Of a stretch of DNA of 64,000 nt, positions 31,401-40,387 are shown one piece after another (the first letter of the stretch is position 1; each line of letters starts with the position of its first letter). The translations under genes were made by a program, and so were the position numbers. The notes beneath the pieces are model-generated. The model saw only the letters and a program-made list of their open reading frames with translations, was not told the DNA's origin and did no database searches. The DNA is taken from assembly GCA_964017185.1 (NCBI GenBank), contig OZ024872.1, positions 56,351,817 to 56,415,816 on the forward strand. Direction: 5' to 3'. Origin of the DNA: Rugalucina vietnamica. Its lineage: Eukaryota; Mollusca; Bivalvia; Lucinida; Lucinidae.

Positions 31401-34400
31401 GTATGTGGGTAGATGACCATAACATCTGTAGTGCCTTGTTACGCTCTGCAAGTTCCACAACAGGTTGCTGTATCGCTTTCCAAACCGTTGAATCAGAAGA
31501 TGAGTTCTTCCGCCCAAGCTACCGAATAAAATAAAACAGAGATTCTTTAAAAGCAGTGAGAAAATTGATGAGAAAAGGGATGGGCCATGCCTTTGCACAC
31601 AGAAGCAGTCTTACGTTTTACTGCTTCCAAAGGATCAAACTTATATATTTTATTTACATATTTGGTCTGTGTAGATTCAGTCACATGGGTTTAATTTTGG
31701 AAATACGTATGTAATGCACTTGGGTATTTGAAGTGAGTCGATCAAGATTTACCTGTAAAATGCTGACACTGTTGCCAAACCTCTACAACACTTGAAGCAA
31801 AAGTCGGTGGGAACCAAAAAAAAAATAAAACTGAGATCCTTTAAGAGCAGTGAACACATTAATGAGAAAGGGGGTGGGCCATACCGCGGTTTCGACTATT
31901 AAAGTCTCGTCAAAAAAGGCTATTTAAAGAATCATGGCTTAATTTACACCGACATATTTCAAGGTCAAGGTGGGGAATAAAATGCTGAAATATGTTTACC
32001 TTCTCAATTAATGTATGGACACCAAAATGCCAGCATCATTGTGAGCTTACCAGTGCTCCTCAATAGCTGTATGCTATTCTGGCTGGCTATGGTGGAAACG
32101 TTACTCTTTCTGCAATATACATTCCCATAAGCTGAGGATAAACTGAATTAGTAGGTAGGTTAGTCACAACTCTATATCATCCGCTCATAGAAAGCTGTCA
32201 TGTACATTTTGTATCTTTAAACTATATTGGCGGTGTTGTATGTGTATTGAACACAATTTCAGGTGACACTGACAGAGCAACTAAAAGGTCTGCAGAGTAC
32301 ATGCGAAGGTTTCAAGCATATGATTCAACCATTATACAATGGAGTATATCCTATTAATATCAAAGTCAAAGGTCACGAGGTATTACGAGAAAAAGAAGAT
32401 TACATTACAGAACTAAACAAAGAACGTATGTCTCTAAAATCGAAACTTGAAGTGATGGAAAAAGATATAACAGACCAAACACAACTTCAAAGGCAACATG
32501 AAGCTTTAAGAAATAATAATAATGACCTAAAGGAGCAGATTGAGTCCATCAAACGAGTGAGTGACCGTCATCGTAACGACAAAGAAAAAGCTTTTCGTCT
32601 TCAAAAATCAAATAAGGCGTTGAAGGGTGACGTGAATGTTTTACAAGAGCAATTGAAAGCATTCGAAAGGCAAAACGTTTTGTTGGAACAACAGAACACA
32701 ACCAACGCAAGACAAATTGAGGAGTTGAGAAGAGAAATGGAAATTCAAAGACAGAGAAACATGACAGGTACATCTTACAGCATCCGTTAGTCTAAAAATT
32801 CAAATGCATTATACAATTATGGATTAGGTCACGCATTTACATAAGAATATTTTATTAGCGTACAAATTGAAATTGTGAAGCATACAGTACGTGCTACATA
32901 TAGCTGTTCCTAAAACTGTAGGGTTTCCATTTGGAATAACATGCTATTATTTGCTGGCGTGAAACTTTTTTAATCAAATTGAGTTTTTTGTTATTTCTCA
33001 CAGTGCTGTCCATACACACTACTTTTTTCATTTTGTATTCGCAGTAACTGTTCAGTTGTATAGTCCAAGGAAAGGAGACCTAGCAGCAATGGTTTTGCGA
33101 GAAATGGCAGCTATGCTAGAGACTCAGTTTGCTGCTGAAAATATGCAGCTGGTGGCCAGTGTCTGTGATAAATGCAGTGATATTGGCCCTGATAAGCCTG
33201 TACTCACACTTTGTATCAATGCATCAAGACTTGGCAGTGATGTTGAATCAGCTCTACAGGGACTTACATGTAGGTTAAGTGTTACCGAGTTTTCAGAATT
33301 GTAACATCACGTTAACATGTCCGTGAAATGTATACCCCTTATACCCTACTTTTATGCAGTATACCTATTTTTCTTATTTCCGATCCAAAACATAGATTGT
33401 GGGTACTCGATAGAACCGCCTCGCCGATTGAGGCGGTTCTAACGTGTACCACAATCTATGCTTCGAGGTAAGCTATTAAAAATATCACATTCTTTTCTGG
33501 TGAAATTGTCATGTTTTACAGCTGCAAAAATCAATATAATTATAATGCATGGGTGTGTTTTCGTAATAAAATGTGTCCAAACCATAGCCTCGATGCAAGA
33601 AATATTATTCTTACTAAAGTCATATTTTCTACGTTGTGCGTTGATTTAGTAAGTCCTCTTACCTTATGACTGCAATGTTAATCATGAGGAGTTATTTTTC
33701 TTACCTTACTGCACGTGCGGTGTCTTGGGCAGTATAGAAAATACTTTCACACCTGTCTGGAGGTAAGGAAAGTACTTTCACACCTGTCTGGAGGTAAGGA
33801 AAGTGACTTTCTTTACCCCCAGACAAGTGGTGAAAGTGACGTTCATACTTCCCGACAGCTGTTAAAAGCGTGGCCATGCCATTTCGACTCGGACTTCCAT
33901 CCCAATGTAACTGCTTTTAAATCCTTGTTTGAGTAGTACTGTATGAAGGATTTGCCCAGTGCGCGATTGCAGTGCACTGATCGGACTGGGCAGTTGCATT
34001 GAGATGAGTGTCTCCTCGAGTTGGAAGTTGGTTTCTGATTCTCGTATTAATGTTAGTGTGTTATTGTTGTAAAAGTGCAAGAACAATGAATGAGAAACCA
34101 ATTTCACACATTAGAGAGGTTGAGAAAATGAACTTGTAACTTGTACGTGTACGTGTAGAACAGTTTTATCCCCAAACTTCGTCATTTATTACAAGTTCAA
34201 AATACTCGCTACACGTTGAGAATCAGTTAGGCTGTGAATGAAATAAATTTGCGACTTGTAAGTTTTCTTTATATGTTTCCATCGATAGGTCAGGTAGGTA
34301 CAAGCAGAAACGAAGTTCCATGAAGCGTTGCCAAATCGTTTTGCACGTGCAGCCGAAGTATATCTGACCAAAGGCGAATCGACGTACATGTGACCATATA

Positions 34401-36073
34401 TGTATGTAGGTATCAACACATGTATAAACAATAAAAAATTCAGCTGTATATACTTTATGAAATCTACATGTACACGTTTGATTTTCTCAAACGATTTTAC
34501 ACTCAAAACGATCGTGTACGGGTAAATAAAGCTACAAGTACACGTACACGTTACAAGTTTATTTTCTCAACCTCTCTATTTTTGAATTGCGTATATCATA
34601 AACGACCAACTGTATCCCTTAAATACAGCTAGGCATTTGTACACTGGTCCCCTAACTTACTATGGGGATTTTAGAAAGTTAGGTCCGTAGGTTTCAAACC
34701 CGGCATTACAAACCTACACACGTTATATATACTAATTTGAAACTCAAAGCGAAATGGTGCTACGGTTTACATATAAAAGAAGAGATATTTTTTATTTTCT
34801 CGCCCAGTCTGTTAACTGTTTTGATCAAAGATAATTCCTATTGTTGATCAGAAAATTTGAGAAAGAAATGCTGAATATTACATAAAAATATGTTTCAAAA
34901 CGTTTAAAACGTACAAGGGAAGATACTCCATTCTGATCTATTTTTGACAATAGCGAAGACAGATTGTTGACAAGATTCCTCGTTTTGCACGTGCAGTGTT
35001 CGGGTAACAGTTACGTCGCAAGAAAAGAAATTTTGATGGACAAAATTTTTCGGTCAATCGTTTATGTAATATTTCGTAAAAGCTCCGAGCAGATCTAAAG
35101 TAACCAGTGTTTGATTTGTCGTTGTGTAGGTCGGGTGGAAACTAAAATTTCACTCAGTCGGGTCATAAGGTAAGTTAATTACCCGCTTCGCGACAGGTGG
35201 GCATGATATTTTCCTGACCTGTCCAGCCAAAAGCATGCACCTCGAGCCCTTCGGGCTCTCGGTGCATGCTTTTGGCTGGACAGGTCAGGAAAATATCTTA
35301 CCTTATGACTGCAATGTTAATCATTGGGAAATATTTTTCATACCTTACTGCATGCGCGGTGTCTAGGGCAGTTATGCAGGTAGAGAAAATACTTTCACAC
35401 CTGCCTGGAGGTAAGGAAAGTACTTTCCTTACCCCCAAACCGGTGGTGAAAGTGACTTTCCTACCTTCTGACAGCTGATGAATAAAAATGCACTAAAGCG
35501 TGGGCATGCCATTCCGATGCAGACTTCACCAGCGTAACTGTTTTTACTTCCTTGCAAAAAACTACGTCATCAACAAGTGTTAAAATAAGGAACTTACCAT
35601 GACCAGTGTACATGAATATCGATTGCTGTGCACTGATCGGACTGGGCAGTTACACTGAGCTGAGCTCTTCTTGAGATGGAATTGGTTTCTGGTTCTCATA
35701 TTATTGTTAGTGGGTTATTGTTGTTAAAAGTGCAAGAACAATGAACAAGAAACCAATTTCACACATTTTTGCATTGCGATTATGTTTATGATAAACGACC
35801 AGCTGTATCCCTTAAATACAGTTGGGCATTTGTATACTGGTCCCCTAACTTACTATGGGGATTTTAGAAAGTTAGGTCCGGAGGTTTTCAAACCCTGCAT
35901 TACAAATCTCCAAACGCTATATATACTTATCTAAAAATCATTACGAAATGGTATTACGTTTTAGCATATAAAAGAAAAGGTAATTTGTATTTGCTCTCCC
36001 AGTTTGTTAACTGTTCCAATAAAAGATAATTTCTATTGTTGATTAGACAATCTGAGAAAAGAAACGGTCATTA

Positions 36074-36111
<38 letters not shown>

Positions 36112-39100
36112 TTTAAATGCACAAGGGAAGATACTCCATTCTGGTCTATCTGGTCTATTTTGACAATAGCGACGCGGTACAGTTAACAAGCCTCCTCGTT
36201 TTGCACGTGCAGTGTTCGGTCAATAGCTACACCGCGAGAAAAGTCACTTTACCGGTGTTCATTATCGTTGTGTAGATCTTTAAAACTAAAATTTCACTCC
36301 GTGGGGTCATAAGGTAAGTTAATTACCCGTTTCGCGACAGGTGGGCATGATATTTTCCTGACCTGTCCAGCCAAAAGGATGCACCTCGAGCCCTTCGGGC
36401 TCTCGGTGCATGCTTTTGGCTGGACAGGTCAGGAAAATATCATACCCACCTGTCGCGAAGCGGGTAATTACTACATACCCACCTGTCGCTCAGCGGGTAA
36501 TTACTACTGACTCTATATTGTTCTTTTTTCTGTTTCAATTTGCATGTTGTGAATTTTCGTACTTTCACATGCTTATTCGTTAAGCCTAATTTGCTAAAGT
36601 TATATTCTGCGAAATATCGAAAACTAATGTACCAGTGTTGCAACCAGAAATGTAACAATTGTTACATTTTGGACAGTTTGTTACATTTTGGGCCGACAAC
36701 GACGACCAGAAATGTAACAATCATGTAACATTTTTGTTTGTTACATTTTGGGTCGAAAGAGTACCTATCGACCCAAAATGTAACAACACTTACATTTTGG
36801 GCAGTTGTCGCTGTCGACGCTGTCGGTCCAAAATGTAACAAAAATATTTTTTACAAAATGGGATATTCAGATACACAGCTTACTGAATCTGTGAGTCCTG
36901 GTTTTTGATTCATCAGTATGTTTATCATGATTTATTTGTTTGTTCTTGATGATTCATTTACTAGTTAGAGATTCACCACGAGGACCGAAGAACTAACTAA
37001 ATGTTATGAACCACTGCAGAAGCTGAGGGTGAGGTTACGGCCGTGTAAAATCGATTTAAACCCGCCAGTAACTTTGTGTTACTGATCGTTCCAAGTCGAT
37101 ACTTCTGTGGTGGTTCTTTTTGTTTTATGTCTTGGTGTTTAAAATATTTTTGTGCTGTTGGCGCCTTATGTATGTTTACATATTTTTTAGTTAAGTTAAG
37201 GTAACTGAGTGGCCACCTGTTGGGAAAATAGCTGCTCATTCGGCTTACGAAATGAAGTACCTGGTTGTTAGTTTGGTTTTTTCCCACCTTGGTTTTGGAG
37301 TGGGAGTCTTTTTCTGATTGCGCCTTTTCCTGATTTTTGCCTACTTGTACTTTTTTTCTAGCTGTCTACAACCCATTTTGTAATGAAGATTTTCATTTTC
37401 CCATAGTTTGCATCTTATTTTGTAATTTTTCTTCAATATTAATGAGTATGCAAATTAGATATTTTACGTGTATGACAACTAGACAAAGGTTCAGCGCCTA
37501 AACCTTAACTTGGTACCATATTTACATGTTAAGCATAATAGCTTGTACATGTAAGATATGTCTGATTCCGTAGGTACACCATAATGACTTAATTGAAAGT
37601 GACGAACTTGGGTACATGTCGAAATACGAGTTTTAGGACAAAAACTATCGATATGAGACAGCTATCATACTGAAAAATTCTCTGAAATATAATTTCACAT
37701 TTTCATTTTCTCCTGAATATAATTTGGCTGTTCACTTAGCCCTCTGCATTTTGTTTGTCCTGTCAAAGCTAGCACTGTGACCACCTCACTTCAATAACTG
37801 CTCACTCTGCTTTCCGTTATACATGTTATACTTTGGTACCTATGATTTATATTTCTTAACATTTTTCCTTATTGCTTGTTTATATTTGGGTATATTAGAG
37901 CCACTGCAGAAGCTGAGGGTGAGGTTATGGCCATGTAAAATCGATTTAAGCCCGCCAGTAACTTTTTGTTAATGATCGTTTCAAGTCGATACTTCTGTGG
38001 TGGTTCTTTTTGTTTTATGTCTTGGTGTTTAATATTTTTGTGCTGTTTGCGCCTTATGTATGTTTTCATATTTTTAGTTAAGGTAACTGATTGGCCACCT
38101 ATTGGGAAAATAACTGCTCGTTCGGCTTACGAAATGATTTCATGGTATAGGTACCTGATTGTTAGTTTGTTTTTTTTCCCTCCTCGGGTTTTTGGAATGG
38201 GAATCTTTTTCTGATTGCGCCTTTTCCTGATCATTGCCTTCTTGTACCTTTCTGTACTTATCAGGCTCATCGACAAAACACATATATAGATTTTTCCTTC
38301 CCAAGTGGTAACAAATGGCCAAACTTCCGGGCCAAAATCACGTACTACGTACGTATTTAAGTCTTGGGTATTCAATATCTGATTATAGACTGGTTATCCT
38401 GATGTACCCCGCAGCCAGCAAAGTAGCTACTTTTCTTTTCAAAACTTTACAGGAAACGCTAGTAGTTTGGAAGAGAAAGTTTAGATTTTGTTACATTGTT
38501 ACATTTTGGGTCGTATATGGAAAACCTAAATTGTAACAATGTAACAACACGAATGTCTTGAATAAGAAAACATGATAGAATAATTTATTATTTCATCAGT
38601 TTTGGATATAACTGGAAAGTTGCGACATGCGATGGTAGGGGATAGTACTCGTTGGGAAGTCATTTTCTAAATTTAAATTCAAAATATTAAGTCTTAATAT
38701 TATAGTTTGTTGAAAATGTGGATTGAGTGAAGAAATTGAAAGATAAACGTGTTTCTCTTCATCGTCTTTGACGGATAATATATGCTAAAGTGTTTGTTTA
38801 AATATTCTTTTTTTTTTTTTTTTTTTCGAAAATATGCCACTCATCGACCCAAAATGTAACAAATTTTTTGTTACATGATTGTTACATTTCTGGTCGACGT
38901 TGTCGGCCCAAAATGTAACAAACTGCCCAAAATGTAACAATTGTTACATTGTTATATTTCTGGTTGCAACATACCAGAATTATTCAAGATCATTTAAGGT
39001 TGTCAAATCTTGTGTCTCATAGATAGCAATTTATTTACCGTATTCGTTCTAATTAGCGCACATGCGCCGATAAGCGCACACCCTGATCTTTTCCGAAAAA

Positions 39101-39632
39101 CATGTGCATAAGCGCACACTGCTCGACTAGCATATTGGTATTTTACACAATTTTTACACAAAATCATCGCATTAAGCGCTTTAAAACCTAACATTATATG
39201 CTCAAACACTATTTTGAAACGTTTGGAACATTTTAAAAATGGCATCATATCATCGATTACTTTGACATGTTCATTTTATCAGTGAATGCGTTGTTTTGGT
39301 TCGTAGTGTGTGCGTAAAAGAACGATATTTTGTTACCTTAACTTTAAATCATTTTGAAACGTTTAACACACTGTGCGCTAATTAGAACGAATACGGTACT
39401 TTCAGGGAACAAGCACCAGGGGCTGATCATTCTTCACCACAAGGACACACACGCCCTGCCGAACCAGCCTAGTGAGAGATTACTCACTTCTAGCTCATCT
39501 CAATTCAAGAAACTGGGTGGAATATTCGACATGGCATTTTTGTCTGGTAAAGGGATCTACCCATGTGATATGAACAACAGAGCCGTCAGTGAATTGGTGA
39601 ACTTTATAAAGACTTTGTCATTGCCAGAGTAG
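25432..39632 (+). CDS. Gene B: coiled-coil protein with C-terminal alpha/beta domain, five exons
   Basis: Exons: 25432-25536 (105 nt, begins MGNTSVKAE), 26414-26560 (147), 32263-32767 (505), 33045-33269 (225), 39406-39632 (227, stop TAG). Splice sites are canonical and phases agree (0,0,1,1), giving 1209 nt and 402 aa. Residues 1-84 are a short N-terminal part with FEIELNGVLWQC and a helix (FLSSIEHQTAAALR). About 85-252 is a long coiled coil rich in Glu, Lys, Gln and Leu. About 253-402 is the alpha/beta domain: VTVQLYSPRKGD, helix, VLTLCINASRLGSDVESAL, then QGLIILHHKDTHALP, GGIFDMAFLSGKGIYPCD and a last helix. The strand-SRxGxDVxxAL and xxILHHxD pattern reminds me of uncharacterised fish proteins, but I cannot verify that. 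Function unknown; the neighbourhood suggests an immune or IFI44-linked role. Its 3' end faces IFI44L-2 at 755 bp. Confidence 0.8.
25659..25880 (-). mobile_element. Hairpin MITE M1, copy 8
   Basis: Both ends are present; the second half of the central palindrome is lost after GAACCGCCTCGTCGA. It is in intron 1 of gene B, about 120 bp after the first exon. Confidence 0.75.
26600..26990. repeat. SINE-like dispersed repeat, copy 2
   Basis: GATGCTTAACGTCCCAGTCA, GGTCATGTTGGGACGC, GGTCAGTCAGCAG and CTTTGCCTGGAGGCACA blocks, followed by an A/T-rich tail with ATCGCAACCCTGACACCAG. In intron 2 of gene B, directly after exon 2. Confidence 0.6.
27040..27936 (-). mobile_element. LINE fragment: reverse transcriptase and C-terminal zinc finger
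   Basis: The minus strand encodes LSSGKAPGADAIRGEVYKAGG, LTELFHCMWRREAMPQEFKD and ASIIHLYKRKENHQACDNHRG, which are RT fingers/palm blocks of an APE-type LINE. It then has TIDMIFTARQLQDKCQEQN. Most of the palm is missing, and the sequence jumps to a C-terminal CCTCNRQLRAKTGLVSH with a following RTH, a C2H2 finger typical of the end of this LINE type. It lies in intron 2 of gene B. Confidence 0.8.
27910..28700 (+). mobile_element. Naiad tail fragment (sense +) inside the LINE
   Basis: The tail sequence starts at CCAACGGGGTTCAACTGG and runs through the ATCTCCATCGTCGGGCAGC, CCACGAGGACCGAA, AAACCGATTTAAGCCCGCC and GCCTCGGTTTTTGGAGTGGG blocks. It is inserted directly after the LINE RT fragment and faces an opposite copy at 29440-30390. 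Confidence 0.8.
29010..29130. repeat. Dispersed repeat (GAGATCCTTTAAGAGCAGTG family)
   Basis: Contains AAAACTGAGATCCTTTAAGA, GCAGTGAACATATTCATGAG and CATACCGCGGTTTGGGC. Other copies: 31535-31600, 31820-31920, 29400-29445 (part) and inverted at 41130-41222. Confidence 0.75.
29440..30390 (-). mobile_element. Naiad tail fragment (sense -) with internal duplication
   Basis: The same tail in reverse orientation. The CCAAAAACCGAGGTGGGA block occurs twice, near 29500 and 29775, so the copy contains a partial internal repeat. It ends at the CCCCGGTGGGCCAAGCAAC block, where the LINE endonuclease half resumes. Confidence 0.75.
30390..31560 (-). mobile_element. LINE fragment: 5' part with APE endonuclease
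   Basis: On the minus strand the translation contains LLGDFN-type (ILLGDFNTRVGTDNQTFG) near 30770, the conserved core of an apurinic-like endonuclease, plus upstream GAGYTFFW-like and VGFAIK-like blocks around 31000-31060. Frames change several times. This is the 5' portion of the element whose reverse transcriptase lies at 27936-27040. The two halves are separated by an inverted pair of Naiad tail fragments. Confidence 0.7.
31820..31920. repeat. Dispersed repeat, second copy
   Basis: AAAACTGAGATCCTTTAAGA and GGGCCATACCGCGGTTTCGA as in the copy at 29010. In intron 2 of gene B. Confidence 0.75.
33308..33567 (-). mobile_element. Hairpin MITE M1, copy 9
   Basis: Both ends and the palindrome are present with a small insertion at the centre (CGCCGATTGAGGCG). 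It starts 38 bp after the 5' splice site of the gene B exon 33045-33269. Confidence 0.85.
34114..34576. mobile_element. TIR MITE, TA target duplication, with an empty site next door
   Basis: Ends GAGAGGTTGAGAAAATGAAC and the inverse of TTTATTTTCTCAACCTCTC match for over 40 bp (then AACTTGTAAC, CGTGTACGTGTA). TA flanks both sides. Unit 2 of the tandem duplication lacks it at the matching site (near 35762), so the insertion is younger than the duplication. A Tc1/mariner-like mover is inferred from TA. No transposase. Confidence 0.92.
35208..35296. repeat. Long hairpin with TTCG loop, unit 1
   Basis: ATATTTTCCTGACCTGTCC, AGCCAAAAGCATGCACC and GAGCCC pair with their inverses around a TTCG loop: ~42-bp arms, nearly perfect. 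Confidence 0.9.
36321..36470. repeat. Longer hairpin with TTCG loop, unit 2
   Basis: The same core, but the arms extend further through CGCGACAGGTGGGCATGATA and AATTACCCG to about 73 bp each. Mismatches are few. It lies in gene B intron 4 and would fold in the pre-mRNA. Confidence 0.9.
36870..37360 (+). mobile_element. Naiad tail fragment inside a TIR element
   Basis: It carries CAGCTTACTGAATCTGTGAG, CCACGAGGACCGAAGAAC, TAAACCCGCCAGTAACTTTG and the CCCACCTTGGTTTTGGAG block. It lies inside the 2.3-kb element 36636-38971 and so probably inserted into it or was captured by it. Confidence 0.75.
37895..38260 (+). mobile_element. Second Naiad tail fragment inside the same TIR element
   Basis: It repeats the distal part only: CCACTGCAGAAGCTGAGG, TTAAGCCCGCCAGTAAC, then CTCCTCGGGTTTTTGGAATG. 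It shares the ATCGATTT variant (usual form CCGGTTT) with the copy at 36870, so the two are closely related to each other. Confidence 0.75.
39036..39398. mobile_element. TIR MITE abutting gene B exon 5
   Basis: CCGTATTCGTTCTAATTAGC and its inverse bound 359 bp, with TA on both sides (family M2). The right end lies 7 bp before the 3' splice site at 39406, so the intron's branch region is MITE sequence. Relatives: 62083-62321, a solo right end at 62048-62084 and a left-end fragment at 54793-54960. Confidence 0.88.
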
Positions 39633-40387
39633 CGCTTCAGGATTATAGAAAATACACCAGTGTGATTAACCTGAAGACAATTGACAAAAGAGTTTTAGAC
39701 CGAACAAACACAAACCTGTCTGAGCCAAGGCTATCAGACCAGAGTTCTGTACCCTCAGAGTATGTACCATTTTGTGAATAGTGTTTACTTGTTGATTTTG
39801 CTGCCGCATAGCTTATTTACAGTAAATTTCGCTCTCATTATATGCTTTAGAAAAAACGCCATCCTAGACTGGCGTTTATACCATTTCATATTTCGTTATG
39901 GCTCTCAATAGCAAATATTCGGTGAATTTAAAAGAAATTTAAACGTTACTTTTTTCACTGTGTGTATGGAGTTGCTAGCCGTTTGAACATTGGATTGGCA
40001 GTATATATTTGGGGCAAAAATATGCATACATGCGTTATCGATAGTTCTGGTGTATGTATCACCAACCAGTACCCGAACCTGGAGGCTCATAAACAATACT
40101 AAATAAAACAATTTACATTATTCTTTATTCTACATTGAGTCTCTTCGTGGGTCATAGTAGGCAAACAATATAGCCCCAGGAGTGACGGCTATTCTGTTTG
40201 CTTAAAGGAACTTCAACAGAAATTGAATGAAATAAAAAATAAAAATTCGCCCTCGATGGCACCAAACTAAAAGAGTCGAATTGTCACAAATACTGAGGTT
40301 TCAATTAACACTGCTTTAAAATGACAACCGTTTGATTTTGTATTATACGACAATCAAAATCGTATAACAATCTTTGGGTTGCTGCAT
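39633..40387. other. Convergent 3' interval of gene B and IFI44L-2
   Basis: 755 bp separate the two stop codons. 40148-40210 holds a decayed copy of the GCAAACA...TAGCCCC hairpin repeat seen at 23263. AATAAA-type signals occur on the plus strand (near 40100) and A/T-rich DNA on the minus. The two 3' UTRs could overlap. Confidence 0.5.

Larger units (their letters stand above)
33655..36445. repeat. Tandem duplication in gene B intron 4
   Basis: Unit 1 (about 33655-35300) and unit 2 (about 35300-36445) share the order: CCTTATGACTGCAATGTTAA, paired CTTTCACACCTG blocks, CCACTGATCGGACTGGGCAG-like, GGTCCCCTAACTTACTATGG, TTTTGCACGTGCAGTGTTCG and a long hairpin. Unit 1 is longer because it contains the 463-bp element 34114-34576. 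Confidence 0.85.
36636..38971. mobile_element. 2.3-kb TIR element with TGTTACATTTTGGG-array arms
   Basis: The left arm (36636-36760) and right arm (38840-38971) are inverted copies starting TGTTGCAACCAGAAATGTAA. Each is filled with GTAACA/TGTTAC palindromes, GTTACATTTTGGG and GGCCGACAACG-like blocks. TACCAG flanks both sides (36630-36635, 38972-38977), suggesting a 6-bp target duplication. An inner copy of the arm lies near 38485-38555. Two Naiad tails sit inside. No transposase. Confidence 0.85.

Noticed and set aside
34189-34506. 105-aa minus-strand frame inside the TA-flanked TIR element
   Set aside because: No DDE-type or other transposase motif; the element is too short to be autonomous.
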